64,000 nucleotides of DNA from Brevibacterium pigmentatum. GTDB taxonomy: Bacteria; Actinomycetota; Actinomycetes; Actinomycetales; Brevibacteriaceae. Each line of letters opens with the position of its first letter. Position 1 is the stretch's first letter. The stretch is taken from contig NZ_CP050153.1 in NCBI RefSeq assembly GCF_011617465.1, positions 3,348,001 through 3,412,000 of the forward strand, written 5' to 3'. Shown in pieces: positions 16,980 to 26,700 of the stretch. The notes below the pieces were generated by a model. The model searched no databases. It worked only from the letters and a program-made list of their open reading frames with translations, and was not told the origin of the DNA. Made by a program: the position numbers and the translations under genes.

Positions 16980-18872
16980 TCAGTAGAGCGTGTTCTGGCC
17001 GATGAGTGGGGCGGCCTGGCCCTCCGGCAGAGGTGGCGCCTGAGGCGCAGCTGCGCGAGGCACTGCTGCACTCTCCGGGGGAACGGGTGCTGCCGGGGTC
17101 GGATCTGCGGGAGCCGGCGACACGGGCGCGGCCTCCGCCGGAGCGGGCAGGGTGTCTGCGGGGACCGATTCGACAGATGTCGCGGCTGCCTGCACCGCTT
17201 CGGCTGGTGCTGCAGCAAGCGGACCGGCCTCGGTCGCCAAGGCTTCCGCACCCTCTGTTTCGGGAGTGCCGATGTTTGGGCCGGCGGGAGCAGCCGCAGT
17301 CGGGTCGGCATGAGCAGCGGTGGTCGGCGCTGCGGACGGGGCACTCGATGCATCGCCCCGAGGATCCGCCTCGGTGGGGGCAGGATCGGCGGGCGTCTGG
17401 CCGGTGGTCGGGACCGCCTCGGCGATGGCTTCGAACATGGCCAGGGTGCCGTGCTGGGCGGCGAGGCTCACCGGTTCGGGGTCGCTCGAGAGTTTGATGC
17501 CGACGGTCTGAGTGGCGCGGTCGATGTAGAGCATCTGTCCGTGGATGCCGATGCCGATGACGACGTTGCGGTCGGCCGAGGGCAGCCAGAACTGACTGCG
17601 GTACATGCCGCCCGGATAAGAGCGTCCCGAAGGGGATGCGGCGAAGATCTTTGCCGAGTCCTCGGCGCCGGTGAAGATGTCGTCGACCCATTCCGCCGAG
17701 AGCACCCGTTCGCCGTTTTCGGTGGTGCCGCCGCGAGCGATCATCTCACCGAAGCGGGCGAGGTCGCGCAGGGTGGCGCTGATGGCGCCGTCAGCGATCG
17801 ATCCGCCCCACCGGTCCTGACAGACCTGGGCGGCGTGGGCGGCGCCGATCCGCGACCACACGTATTCGCTGGCGACGATGGAGAAGGGCTGGCCGGTGAC
17901 CGCCTCGGCGATCCAGGCGAGCACGTCGGTCTCGCAGCTGCGGTAGACGAAGGCCGAGCCGTGCTCGCGGTCGGCGGTCAGCCCGGTGAGGAAGTTCTTG
18001 ATCCCCTTCGCCGAGGTGGCCGATCGGGGCGCGAAATCGACCGCTTCGAACAGGGCTCGGATCTCGGAGCCCTTCTCGAGGTATTCCTCGGAGAACTTGA
18101 TGCCCGAGCGCATGTCGAGCAGGTCGCGGATGGTCGCTCCCGCATAGCCGCTCTTCGCCAGGGCGGGCACATGCGTGGTGACGAGGTCGGTGGGGCGCAG
18201 CAGTCCGGCGTCGGCGAGGGCACCGATGACGGTGGCGACGATGGACTTGCTCACGGAGAAGAGCATGTGCTGGCGGGCGGGCTTCATCGGCCAGGCGTAT
18301 TCCTCGGCCAGCGCCACTCCGTTGCGGGTGACGAGCCAGGCGTCGGTGTGGGTGTTGGCGAGGACGTCGCCGACGGTGGTCCAGTCCTCGTCGGCGGCCG
18401 GCCATTTCTCGCGGTCGATGGCCAAGGGCCGGAAGTCATTGTCTTCGGTGAGGAATTCGCGGACCGGCCCGATGCCGCGCGGGATGCCGCCGGTCGGGAA
18501 GATCTCCTGCATTCTGGTGAGCGCGAAGGCGAAGAACTCGGGCCACTTCCAGGTGTCGAGGTCGATGCTCTCGAGCACCGCTTCGGAAGGGTCGACGATG
18601 GCATCTTCACTGGCCGAGGTCAGCTCGCCGACGTGCGGCAGGGTGATATCCAGCGCCGAGGCGGCGTCGCCGTCTGCTTCGGACTGCGCGGTTCCGCGGT
18701 CCGGGGTAACCGGTGGCTGCTGGGAGTCCACGTACGAGGATTGGGTCGGGGCCGCCTCGGCGGCGGTGCCCTTGGATGCGCTGATGCCCTTGGTATTGCC
18801 GGACAGCGCACCGATGCGGCGGTTCGGTGGGGTCACCGGGCAGGGCGGAAACCTTTCATCTTCGCCTGCCAT
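16980..18872 (-). CDS. Serine hydrolase of the beta-lactamase/6-aminohexanoate-dimer hydrolase family with long Ala/Pro tail
   Basis: 630 residues. A charged N-terminal 90 residues precede the hydrolase fold (about 105-500). The nucleophile motif SxxK is Ser206-Val-Ser-Lys209 (LFSVSKSIVATVIG). The second family motif appears as Tyr-Arg-Ser in FVYRSCETD rather than the classical Y-x-N. About 125 C-terminal residues are a low-complexity Ala/Pro/Glu/Thr stretch ending GQNTLY. No signal peptide is seen, so it is predicted cytoplasmic. The start ATG 18872 follows GGAGGTGAC; longer in-frame starts lack a site and add Arg/Asp-rich sequence. The substrate may be an amide or ester; penicillin binding is not implied. 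Confidence 0.8.
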   Translation of the reverse strand: MAGEDERFPPCPVTPPNRRIGALSGNTKGISASKGTAAEAAPTQSSYVDSQQPPVTPDRGTAQSEADGDAASALDITLPHVGELTSASEDAIVDPSEAVLESIDLDTWKWPEFFAFALTRMQEIFPTGGIPRGIGPVREFLTEDNDFRPLAIDREKWPAADEDWTTVGDVLANTHTDAWLVTRNGVALAEEYAWPMKPARQHMLFSVSKSIVATVIGALADAGLLRPTDLVTTHVPALAKSGYAGATIRDLLDMRSGIKFSEEYLEKGSEIRALFEAVDFAPRSATSAKGIKNFLTGLTADREHGSAFVYRSCETDVLAWIAEAVTGQPFSIVASEYVWSRIGAAHAAQVCQDRWGGSIADGAISATLRDLARFGEMIARGGTTENGERVLSAEWVDDIFTGAEDSAKIFAASPSGRSYPGGMYRSQFWLPSADRNVVIGIGIHGQMLYIDRATQTVGIKLSSDPEPVSLAAQHGTLAMFEAIAEAVPTTGQTPADPAPTEADPRGDASSAPSAAPTTAAHADPTAAAPAGPNIGTPETEGAEALATEAGPLAAAPAEAVQAAATSVESVPADTLPAPAEAAPVSPAPADPTPAAPVPPESAAVPRAAAPQAPPLPEGQAAPLIGQNTLY

Positions 18873-19155
18873 GTCACCTCCACTGTCTCGATCCGATCGG
18901 TTCCGTGCATGTGCGCGGTCGTCCCGATGCGCAGAGAACAGACTACCGGCAGGAGGTGAAACTCCGCAGTCGAAACGGGGTGATTCGGGCGGAATCACAT
19001 GGTTCACTTGGATGCCCCGAACCCCTCACCAGGTGTGATGCCGAAGATCATTACCAATCAGTTATTCATCTGACAGTCGGTCTCGGCGCCGGTGCGGCAC
19101 GCTCGGTTCCCGACCTACCGGGCTTCCACCCCCGGTCTGCCCCGTGGACCGACCT

Positions 19156-20646
19156 TCATTTGTCGACGACGGCCCACATCGTGCTCGTGTCCTCATTCGT
19201 TGCGATGACGAACCTCTGGCTCGAACTCAGGTCGGCGTAGTCCCCAGCCGGATGATCACTGACAGGCTTTCCGGTCTTCGCATCGAAGAACGTCGTCTTC
19301 TTGTTGTCGGTAACTACGACCAGCCCGACGTCCGGCAGCGCTCCCTGCCCACCCCAGCCTCCCGTTTGGCCTTCTTCGCGCATTCGGAGGCCGTCGGTCG
19401 TCCACACCGGCTTGCCGTCAGCAGCGTCCAAAGCGGCGATCCCACCATCGGCCGCAGGGACGACGACGAGCGTCTGATCGCCGTGGTCGACGGGTTCCCA
19501 CCGCGGACCACCGAGACCGCCGATCCTCGCAACCGCGGCTTCCGGGGCGTCCGCGTACCAACCGTCGGCTGCTCCGTCAGATCCCTGGTATTTCACCGCC
19601 GAGGCGAACAGCTGAGTCTGTAAGCAGGCAGGATTCCCGTCGGCTGTGAAGCTCAGTTCGGTGCTGCACACGGCGTCGAAGGTGTCTTCCATGCTCACAT
19701 CGACGGACTGGTCAGTGGCTGCCAGTGCGTCTGACTCGGAAGGCTTCACATCCGCGGGGACGGTCAGTTTCGCCGCCCGCGTCACGGCTGAGCTCATCGG
19801 GTCGTCGCCGTCCATCGACCCATACACGTACGTCAGGGTCTTCGGATCCGTGGTGGGATACACCGTGAAATAATCGGCGCCGGTGTCATCGATTTCGCGC
19901 GCCTCGGTGATGGGAACGGACACGTGCGAACCGTCCTCGAACGTCACCCTCGTGACCACCGATTCGCCCCCGTCCATCCACGACATGACCCCGGATTTCC
20001 GGTCGGGAGCGAGTTGAATGAGCTGCCCGCCGAAAGTCTCTCCGTCCGCATCGACCGACAGTGCTGGCCAGGCTTCCTTCCCGGTTTCCGGATCGATGGC
20101 GTAGACGACTGCGTCTCCTTCTGCTGACGTTTCGCAGTTCTCTTCGGGGTTCATCCAGGTGTTCTCGAGGAGGATGAGGTCCCCCTCGCCGAGGCGGTCT
20201 CCGCCGCTGGTCGATTGCGACCCGAAAGATTGGGCCGGGCGACAGGAACTGGCTGCGTCTGGGAGTTCGAAGGACCAGACCTTCTGCCCATCGGCCCACG
20301 AGTATGCCGTCGTCGTACCCGAGTAGTCGTGGACGATAACGTTCTCACCCGCCGAGTAGGCTTCAGTGGCGCTGTCGTCTTCATTGACGTTGGAGTCGAT
20401 GCTCCACTTCTCGTCGCCCTTGGCATCGACGACTCGCAGCTTCTGACTCATCACGTCTCCGACGAGGGCCAGATCCGATCCGTTGTCGGTGATCACTGAA
20501 GCGTAGTAGTCGAGTTCGACGGGGTCGGCCAAGGTCGGGGTGGTCGTCGGCGACGGTGTCCCCTCGGACTTTTCGGCGCCGTCGTTGCTGCAACCGCTCA
20601 GTGCCACCAAACTGACAGCCATAACTGCCGCCCAGATCCGCTTCAT
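19156..20646 (-). CDS. Secreted lipoprotein with PQQ-like beta-propeller repeats
   Basis: 496 residues. The signal peptide ends in a lipobox LSGC with Cys19, followed by a Ser/Thr/Pro linker (20-45). The remainder has repeated strand patterns of the type VVDAKGDEKWSI, WADGQKVWSF, IDPETGKEAW, LDAADGKPVW and FDAKTGKPV, typical of PQQ/WD-like (YVTN) propeller blades without clear PQQ ligands. Probably anchored outside the membrane, with a scaffold or binding role; no enzyme activity can be inferred. AGGAG lies nine bases before the ATG. It is monocistronic as far as seen, and upstream of it (20647-20841) no gene is apparent. Confidence 0.75.
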   Translation of the reverse strand: MKRIWAAVMAVSLVALSGCSNDGAEKSEGTPSPTTTPTLADPVELDYYASVITDNGSDLALVGDVMSQKLRVVDAKGDEKWSIDSNVNEDDSATEAYSAGENVIVHDYSGTTTAYSWADGQKVWSFELPDAASSCRPAQSFGSQSTSGGDRLGEGDLILLENTWMNPEENCETSAEGDAVVYAIDPETGKEAWPALSVDADGETFGGQLIQLAPDRKSGVMSWMDGGESVVTRVTFEDGSHVSVPITEAREIDDTGADYFTVYPTTDPKTLTYVYGSMDGDDPMSSAVTRAAKLTVPADVKPSESDALAATDQSVDVSMEDTFDAVCSTELSFTADGNPACLQTQLFASAVKYQGSDGAADGWYADAPEAAVARIGGLGGPRWEPVDHGDQTLVVVPAADGGIAALDAADGKPVWTTDGLRMREEGQTGGWGGQGALPDVGLVVVTDNKKTTFFDAKTGKPVSDHPAGDYADLSSSQRFVIATNEDTSTMWAVVDK

Positions 20647-20817
20647 GATGCGCTTCTCCTGCTCATACCCCGATTCATAGCTTGATCATAGGCGGCGGCA
20701 TTCCCATTGGCACTTCGGGTGTGGTGAGTGGTGTGCTGGTCGTTCATCGATAAACGGGACAAGCGTCGAGAAACGCATGTGCACACCCGTGCGTCGACGC
20801 TCAGTGCGTTTTTCGGT

Positions 20818-20839
20818 GAAGGCAGGCCAACCTGCCTGC
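20818..20839 (-). terminator. Short hairpin after the NarL-type regulator gene
   Basis: AGGCAGG (20820-20826) and CCTGCCT (20831-20837) form a 7-bp stem with a 4-base loop just beyond the regulator stop. On the minus strand it is not followed directly by a T-run, so it is only a possible terminator. Confidence 0.35.
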
Positions 20840-20841
20840 CT

Positions 20842-21462
20842 CTACACCAGCCCCTGGTCCTCCGCGACCCGGATGGCGCGGGCCCGTGAGTCCACTCCGA
20901 GCTTCGTGAACACGTTGACGAGGTGGCTCTTCACGGTCGCCTCGGTGACGAAGAGCTCCTGGGCGATCTGGGCGTTGGAGGCCCCGGTGGCCAGAAGTTT
21001 GACGACGTCGCGCTCTCTTCGGGTCAGCTTCGGACTCGGGTTGCGCATCGCGGCGAAGACCTTCGACGAGATCTCCGGGGGCATATAGGTCTCCCCCCTC
21101 GCCGCCTTCTCGATCGCCGTTGAGATGTCTCCCGGGTCGATGTCTTTGAGCAGGTACCCCGAGGCCCCGGCGTTGAGCGCGGCGACGATCTCCGAGTCGA
21201 GGTCGAAGGTGGTGAGGATGAGCACTGCCGGCGGGTTCGGCCGTGCCCGCAGCCGCTTCGTCACCTCGATTCCATCGATCCCCTCCCCCAGCCGGAGGTC
21301 GCACAGGACGACGTCGGGACCCAGTTCGTCGACGACGGAGAGCACCTCCTCTCCGCTTCCGGCTTCACCGATCACGGCGATGTGGTCCGGCGCGTCGATG
21401 ACAGACTTCAACCCTGCGCGTACGACCGGGTGATCGTCGACGAGGACGACTCGAATGCTCAT
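20842..21462 (-). CDS. NarL/LuxR-family response regulator
   Basis: 206 residues. Receiver domain (1-120) with the acidic pair Asp9-Asp10, phospho-acceptor Asp55 in VVLCDLRLG and Lys in GYLLKDI. A C-terminal LuxR helix-turn-helix (about 140-205) has LTRRERDVVKLLATGASN and VTEATVKSHLVNVFTKLGV. The start overlaps the histidine kinase stop, so it is the cognate regulator. The upstream MMPL exporter on the same strand suggests the pair may respond to envelope-active compounds and control that transporter, but the transporter is separated by a 148-bp gap with a hairpin. Confidence 0.92.
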   Translation of the reverse strand: MSIRVVLVDDHPVVRAGLKSVIDAPDHIAVIGEAGSGEEVLSVVDELGPDVVLCDLRLGEGIDGIEVTKRLRARPNPPAVLILTTFDLDSEIVAALNAGASGYLLKDIDPGDISTAIEKAARGETYMPPEISSKVFAAMRNPSPKLTRRERDVVKLLATGASNAQIAQELFVTEATVKSHLVNVFTKLGVDSRARAIRVAEDQGLV

Positions 21463-22832
21463 GCGTTCTCTCCTGTGTCGGTGCTCTCACGTGTGCCGTC
21501 ACCCTCGCCGAGGCGGCCCGCCGTTTCCGTGCCCGGACCCTCGTCAGCGGTGCTGAGGCCCTCACCGCGGGTGTGCAGCTGGGATTGGCTGGGCAGAGTC
21601 GCGGAAATTGCGAAGCCGGATCCCTGACTCGATTCGATGACGAGCTCGCCGCCGAGTTCACGCATCCTGGATCCGATGAAGTCGAGGCCGAAGCCTGAAT
21701 CCGGGTTCCGCTGTCGTTTCTCGGGGTCGGCCATGCCCACTCCGTCATCGACGATGTCCATCCTGATCGCCCCGTCGAGGTCCATGAGACTGACCATCAC
21801 CCGGCCGGCCTGCGAGTGCTGGCGGACATTGGCCAGCGCCGACTGTGCAGTTCGCAGCAGTGCCACCTCCACCTCGGCGGACAGTGTCGGCAGTGTCTCG
21901 TCGACGTCGAGGCGACCGGCAATCGAACTGTCTTCCTCGAGGCGGGTGAGCAGACGACGGATCGCTGCGGTCAGAGCCCCGTCCTCGAGTTCGGCCGGGG
22001 CGAGCGCGGCGATGATGCGACGCACGTCCCGGGAACTCTGTGCGGCGAGATCCTCGACCTGGGCGAGCACCTGCCCGGCATGGCCATCGGTGGTGCGCTC
22101 CGCCTCGGCGTGGGCGATGAGCCGGATCGACGAGATCGACTGAGCGATCGTGTCATGGATATCGCGGGAGACGCGGGTGCGTTCTTGGATCTCGCCGGCA
22201 TGCCGCTGGGTCAGAGCGAGCTCGTCCTGCAGATCGAGCAGATTCTGGTGGGCAAGTTCGAGGGAGCGCAGCAGCTCCTCACGACGGCGGCCTTCGCGCA
22301 GCAGTTCGATATAGCCGCGGGACAACCCGAGGGCGAAGACGGCACCGATGAGGGAGCCGATGATGCTCGGGGTCGGCACCTGTCCGTAGTGCGCGAGCGG
22401 AGCGACGACCGTCGCGATGTAGGTGAGCGCGGTGAAGACGATGGCGATGCGCAGGGAGAAGAGATGGCCGGCCAGCAGCCAGAGGAGGAAGGCGACCCAG
22501 ATGAATTCAGCGGACACGAGCAGGGTGCACAGCCAGGCGACAGCGAGGACGATGAGCCACCATTTCGCCAGCACCAGTGCGCCCGAACGAGCCGCGCGCA
22601 CGGCACCGAGGGCGTACCAGGCGAGGAACACCACGCTCACGGCGACGGTGGGCAGCAGCGGAGCGCCGCCGGAGACCGCCCGGAGGCCGGAGATGAGCAT
22701 GAGGACGAGCGCGATGGCGTGCTGACCGAACTCCATCGTGCGTTCTGTCCATCTGCGTGCGCCCACGTTGCCTCCTTCCTGCTGGTCAGCCTCGGCGATG
22801 AAAGTGCCTAAGCGGTGATCCTGTGCTGTCAT
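21459..22832 (-). CDS. NarL-type sensor histidine kinase (HisKA_3)
   Basis: 457 residues if started at ATG 22832 (GGGAG just upstream). A GTG at 22766 with AAGGAGG four bases upstream is an equally good start and would drop 22 residues. Four to six hydrophobic segments span about 37-165 without a large external domain. A coiled coil (about 175-215) follows, then the HisKA_3 box SRDIHDTIAQS with His226, and an ATPase domain with VDDGVGM and GFGLDFIGSRM. The last 40 residues are Gly/Glu/Thr-rich and probably disordered. It senses within or near the membrane; the ligand is unknown. Confidence 0.9.
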   Translation of the reverse strand: MTAQDHRLGTFIAEADQQEGGNVGARRWTERTMEFGQHAIALVLMLISGLRAVSGGAPLLPTVAVSVVFLAWYALGAVRAARSGALVLAKWWLIVLAVAWLCTLLVSAEFIWVAFLLWLLAGHLFSLRIAIVFTALTYIATVVAPLAHYGQVPTPSIIGSLIGAVFALGLSRGYIELLREGRRREELLRSLELAHQNLLDLQDELALTQRHAGEIQERTRVSRDIHDTIAQSISSIRLIAHAEAERTTDGHAGQVLAQVEDLAAQSSRDVRRIIAALAPAELEDGALTAAIRRLLTRLEEDSSIAGRLDVDETLPTLSAEVEVALLRTAQSALANVRQHSQAGRVMVSLMDLDGAIRMDIVDDGVGMADPEKRQRNPDSGFGLDFIGSRMRELGGELVIESSQGSGFAISATLPSQSQLHTRGEGLSTADEGPGTETAGRLGEGDGTRESTDTGENA

Positions 22833-22931
22833 GATCTCCCTGCCAACTCAACCACATCCCGGACCCCGGTGGTGTGACATCTGCGCGACCAGGTGCAGAG
22901 GCCGAGGGGGTCCGGCACAGAGGCTGAAGCG

Positions 22932-22963
22932 GCCCGGGCGACGATCCGCATCATCGCCCGGGC
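22932..22963 (-). terminator. Hairpin between MMPL exporter and histidine kinase genes
   Basis: GCCCGGGCGA (22932-22941) pairs with TCGCCCGGGC (22954-22963), and the stem can be extended inward with one mismatch. It lies directly after the exporter stop on the minus strand. No T-run follows, so termination is likely but not certain. Confidence 0.45.
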
Positions 22964-22980
22964 TCACCCAGCGTGAGTGC

Positions 22981-25278
22981 TCAGTGCTTGCCGCGATGAG
23001 TTCCGGAACCGGAGTCCGCGAATTCCTTCTCAGCGAGCAGATGGGTGGAGTGTTCGTCACCGTCCGCCGTGCTGCCGTCCGACGCTCCACTGGGCACACC
23101 GGCTTCCGCGTTCTCATGGAAGTGGGTGATCGACTTATTCGGCCACCACATCCTGTCGCCCACGAGCCCGAAGATCGAGGGCACGATGACGGTGCGCACG
23201 ATGATCGTGTCGACGAGCACTCCGACTCCGACGATGAGGCCGAGCTGGCCGAGGACCATCAGCGGTAGCATGCCCAGTGCCGCGAATACTCCGGCCAGGA
23301 CGATTCCGGCGCTGGTGATGACGCCGCCGGTGTGGGCCACGGCTTCGATCATGCCCTGGCGTCCGCCGTGGAGGACGGACTCCTTCTTCGCACGGTGGGC
23401 GAGGAAGATCGAGTAATCGATGCCGAGCGCCACGAGGAAGAGGAACGCGAGGATCGGCACCTGCGCATCGAGCGCGGACTGACCGAAGATCGTCCGTGAC
23501 AGGAAGGCCCCGAGTCCGATCGCCGCGGCCGAGGACACCACGTTGACGAGCAGCAGGGTGAACGCCGCGATGGGTGCGCGGAGGATGCCCAGCAGAATGA
23601 TGAAGCTGATCGCCAGGACCAGCGGGACGATCGTGAAGAAGTCCGTCTGGTTGCCGTCGCGGGCGTCGAGTTCTGTGGCCGCAGCCCCGCCCACCTGGGC
23701 GTTCGCTCCGTCGATGGCGTGGACGTCACTGCGGATGTCCTCGACGAGGTCGAGTCCCTTCGCGCTGTCGGGTTCGTACTCGCCGGTGACCATGATCTTC
23801 GTGACGGAGGTGCCATCGACGTTCGTATCCTCGATCGCCGAGGCGCGGACGACGCCATTCATATCGCTGACCGAATCGACGACGTCATCGGCACGGTCGG
23901 TATCAGCCACGATCCAGATCGGCTGGGATTCGCCGGGCGGGAAGTGGTCGGCCAGGACGTCGAGCCCCTGCGCCGATTCGGACTGGGCCCGGAACTTCTC
24001 GGTCTGATCGAGACCGATCGACGATCCGATGAAACCGGTGGCCATGACACCGAGGATGACGATCCCGGCACCGAGGTGGAGCCCGGGTCTGCGGACCACG
24101 CGGGTGGCGATGGTCCGCCAGATCGAAGGCTTGGCCGCACCTGCAGGTGCGGTGGAACGGTCGGCGGCGGCCGCCTCGGCGGGGGTGAGCTCTTCGTCCT
24201 TGTTCTGCTCTGCGTCAGCGTCCTCGACCTTCGGAATGAAGGGCCAGAACATCTTCTTCCCGCAGATCGCGAGCACCGGGGGCAGGGCGAACAGGACGGC
24301 GGCGGCAGCGATGAGGAGGCCGACGGCGGCGGTGATGCCCAGGCCGCGGGTGCCGGGGATGATGGCGAAGACGAGGCTGAGCAAGGACAGGACGACGGTG
24401 AGGTTCGACGCGAGGATCGTCGTCGCAGTGTGCGTCCAAGCTTCGGCGAGCGCTGAGCGGTGGTCGACGAAGCGACGCAGCTCCTCGCGGTAGCGGGAGA
24501 TGAACAGCAGCGCGTAGTTCGCGCCGGCGCCGAAGACGAGGACGCTGATGATTCCCGCATCGAACTGCAGGTCGAGCCAGTCGCCGACGGCCGCGGTCAC
24601 GGTCGAGGCCAGCCCGTCGGCGGTGCCGATGACGATGAGCGGCAGCAGCCACAGGATCGGTGAGCGGTAGGTGATGATGAGTAGGAGGGCCACGATGACG
24701 ATGGTGACGATGAGCAGCGTGAAGTCTGCGCCGTTGAACGCCGACGCGATGTCGGCGCCGATCGCGGGCCCGCCGGTGACCAGCAGGGACATGCCCGCGT
24801 CGGTGAGTCCTGAAGCGGTCGGGTCGTCGGTGATGGCGGTGCGCAGGTCATCGACGGTCTCGGCGGTGTCCGAGTTCGTCATGCCCACCGTGATGGGGAC
24901 CATGAGCAGGGCTGCCTGCTTGTCGTCACTGAGGATCGGCCCGGTGACGGGGTCCATGGATTCGTCTCCGACGGAGTCGCCGAGCGAGGTGCCGAGTTCC
25001 TTGAGTTCGGCCTGATCGTCGGCGGAGAGTTCGGATCCGTCCTCGTTCGAGGCCACGACCATGACGGACTGCTTGTCCGCCTCGGGGAATTCGTCGAGGA
25101 TCTTCTGCGCCTGTGTGGATTCGGAGTTCGCCGGTGCGGATTCGTTGGCCCGGTCTTCTCCTGCCCCGGACAGGAGTCCGAAGATCAGAGCGACGAGGAC
25201 GACGATCCCGCCGAGGACGAGCCACGAACCGCGCTTCGAGGTCAGCGTATGTGCGGTTTTCGCCAGTGGTGAGTTCAT
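22981..25278 (-). CDS. MMPL-family RND-type exporter
   Basis: 765 residues in the duplicated MMPL arrangement: TM1 (about 20-40), an external loop (about 45-185), then a five- to six-helix membrane block including a segment FGAGANYALLFISRYREELR, a cytoplasmic linker, and the repeat with external loop (about 430-560) and second block with FLVALGIDYSIFLAHRAKKE. The conserved GxxxDY/N-type residues of MMPL proteins are seen at both blocks. A polar tail ends the protein. Family members export lipids, drugs or siderophores; the substrate cannot be told here. It precedes a two-component pair on the same strand. Confidence 0.9.
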   Translation of the reverse strand: MNSPLAKTAHTLTSKRGSWLVLGGIVVLVALIFGLLSGAGEDRANESAPANSESTQAQKILDEFPEADKQSVMVVASNEDGSELSADDQAELKELGTSLGDSVGDESMDPVTGPILSDDKQAALLMVPITVGMTNSDTAETVDDLRTAITDDPTASGLTDAGMSLLVTGGPAIGADIASAFNGADFTLLIVTIVIVALLLIITYRSPILWLLPLIVIGTADGLASTVTAAVGDWLDLQFDAGIISVLVFGAGANYALLFISRYREELRRFVDHRSALAEAWTHTATTILASNLTVVLSLLSLVFAIIPGTRGLGITAAVGLLIAAAAVLFALPPVLAICGKKMFWPFIPKVEDADAEQNKDEELTPAEAAAADRSTAPAGAAKPSIWRTIATRVVRRPGLHLGAGIVILGVMATGFIGSSIGLDQTEKFRAQSESAQGLDVLADHFPPGESQPIWIVADTDRADDVVDSVSDMNGVVRASAIEDTNVDGTSVTKIMVTGEYEPDSAKGLDLVEDIRSDVHAIDGANAQVGGAAATELDARDGNQTDFFTIVPLVLAISFIILLGILRAPIAAFTLLLVNVVSSAAAIGLGAFLSRTIFGQSALDAQVPILAFLFLVALGIDYSIFLAHRAKKESVLHGGRQGMIEAVAHTGGVITSAGIVLAGVFAALGMLPLMVLGQLGLIVGVGVLVDTIIVRTVIVPSIFGLVGDRMWWPNKSITHFHENAEAGVPSGASDGSTADGDEHSTHLLAEKEFADSGSGTHRGKH

Positions 25279-25406
25279 GACTCCAGTCCATCAGCCCGCG
25301 GACCGGCGCACATCGCCGAAGAGTTCGGAATCGACCTCCAACTTTCGATGGAGAAAATCCTCTGACCTGGGGCGATGTCAGAGGCGAAGGGTTGAGAGTC
25401 AGCGAC

Positions 25407-25973
25407 TCACACCAGGTCGGCTCCCGCCTTTTCGACCTCCGTGAGGGCTGCCTTGCTCGAGTCTTCACCGACCCCTGCGACGAGGTCCGTGAGCACGCGG
25501 ACCTTCAGGCCCGCGCTCAGGGCGTCGAGAGTGGAGGCGCGCACGCAATGGTCGGTGGCGATCCCGACGACGTCCACCTCGGTGACGGTGAGATCGTCCA
25601 GAAGCTCGCCGAGGCGGCTCCCCGTTTCCGTGATCCCCTGGAAGGCCGAATAGTCGGGTTTGCCCTGGCCCTTGCGGACCTCATGCGTGATGAGAGCGGT
25701 GTCGAGGAGCGGGTCGAATGCCGCACCCGCGGTGTCTGCGACGCAGTGGACCGGCCAGCTGTCGACGAAGTCCGGGGCGTCGCTGAAGTGGCCGCCGTTG
25801 TCATTGTCGGCGTCGTGCCAGTCGCGGGAGGCGATGACGGCGTCGTAGTCACCGGCCTGGGTGGCGAGGTGGGCGCTGATGCCTTCGGCGACCGCGTCGC
25901 CGCCGGTCACGCCGAGCGCGCCGCCTTCGGTGAAATCGTTCTGGACATCGACGATGAGGAGTGCCTTGGCCAT
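25407..25973 (-). CDS. pncA: Nicotinamidase/isochorismatase-family hydrolase
   Basis: 188 residues. Catalytic Asp9 in LIVDVQNDF, Lys101 in EVRKGQ and Cys143 in ATDHCVRAS form the triad. The metal-site pattern Asp51-x-His53 and His62 (SRDWHDADNDNGGHF) is specific to nicotinamidases rather than isochorismatases. It would convert nicotinamide to nicotinate in NAD salvage. The start at 25973 gives the normal family N-terminus; longer in-frame starts add a Cys/Pro-rich stretch with no homology. The ribosome site is weak. No salvage partner gene is adjacent. Confidence 0.82.
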   Translation of the reverse strand: MAKALLIVDVQNDFTEGGALGVTGGDAVAEGISAHLATQAGDYDAVIASRDWHDADNDNGGHFSDAPDFVDSWPVHCVADTAGAAFDPLLDTALITHEVRKGQGKPDYSAFQGITETGSRLGELLDDLTVTEVDVVGIATDHCVRASTLDALSAGLKVRVLTDLVAGVGEDSSKAALTEVEKAGADLV

Positions 25974-26141
25974 GGTTGAAGCATAGGCGTTTCTGCGCGG
26001 ATTTCCAGGGGTCGTCGCAGGATTCTGTCGGTCGGGCGGACGAGCGCAGACTGTGGGCTCGTCGGCGGACATCGAAGCGGCAGGCACACCATCCGCGGCC
26101 TCCTGCCCGGAGGCATCACAGGCGGACGGGTGCGTCATGCC

Positions 26142-26630
26142 TCAGGCCTGCTTGAGGGCGCGCTTCTCCGCCTTCTTCGCAGCCTTCGCCGCGGCTTTGG
26201 CAGCTGCTTTGTCGATGGCCTTCTGATTCTCGCCGGCTCCGAGGAGGAGCAGCAGCCCGCCGAGAGTGGCGAGGTTCTTCGAGAACTGCGTCTGGTGGGC
26301 CTTCGCCTCTCCGCCTTCCATCTCCCAGAAGGAGTGTCCGGCGAGGGTGGTCGGGATGAGGGACCCGGCGAGTGCGAGTGCCGAGAGTCGCGGCTTGATT
26401 CCGAGCAGCAGGGTGGTGCCGGCGAGGATCTGGACGCCGCCGTTGATGCGCACGAGCAGCTCGTTGTCTTCGGGAAGTCCGGGCACATATTCGCGGATGG
26501 CGTCCAGGGTCGATTCGGCCATCGCCGCCTTGCCTGCCGGATCTGTGACGGCCGAGTAGCCGCCGCTGATGAAGATCGGTGCGGTGAACACGCGTCCGGC
26601 GGTCTGCAGCAGCGAAGGTCCGAAGGTCAT
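26142..26630 (-). CDS. DoxX-family membrane protein
   Basis: 162 residues. Four hydrophobic segments and the DoxX pattern: ARVFTAPIFISGGY-like start (residues about 11-25), VRINGGVQILAGTTLLLG and LATLGGLLLLLG. The tail (about 130-162) is Lys/Ala-rich. Start ATG 26630 follows AGGAG with a six-base spacer. DoxX proteins are small membrane proteins, some tied to redox or thiosulfate metabolism; no specific role can be claimed. It lies alone between the nicotinamidase and a CPBP protease, all on the minus strand. Confidence 0.8.
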   Translation of the reverse strand: MTFGPSLLQTAGRVFTAPIFISGGYSAVTDPAGKAAMAESTLDAIREYVPGLPEDNELLVRINGGVQILAGTTLLLGIKPRLSALALAGSLIPTTLAGHSFWEMEGGEAKAHQTQFSKNLATLGGLLLLLGAGENQKAIDKAAAKAAAKAAKKAEKRALKQA

Positions 26631-26700
26631 ATGAGGCTCCTGTGAGGGTTGGGATTCCGGTTGATCGGATTTTGAGCCTAGCCGACGCCGGGGCCGGGCC

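Noticed and set aside
16884-18959. 691-codon plus-strand frame opposite the serine hydrolase
   Set aside because: Composition is Gly/Arg/Asp-rich without motifs; the hydrolase on the other strand has the SxxK site and a good ribosome site.
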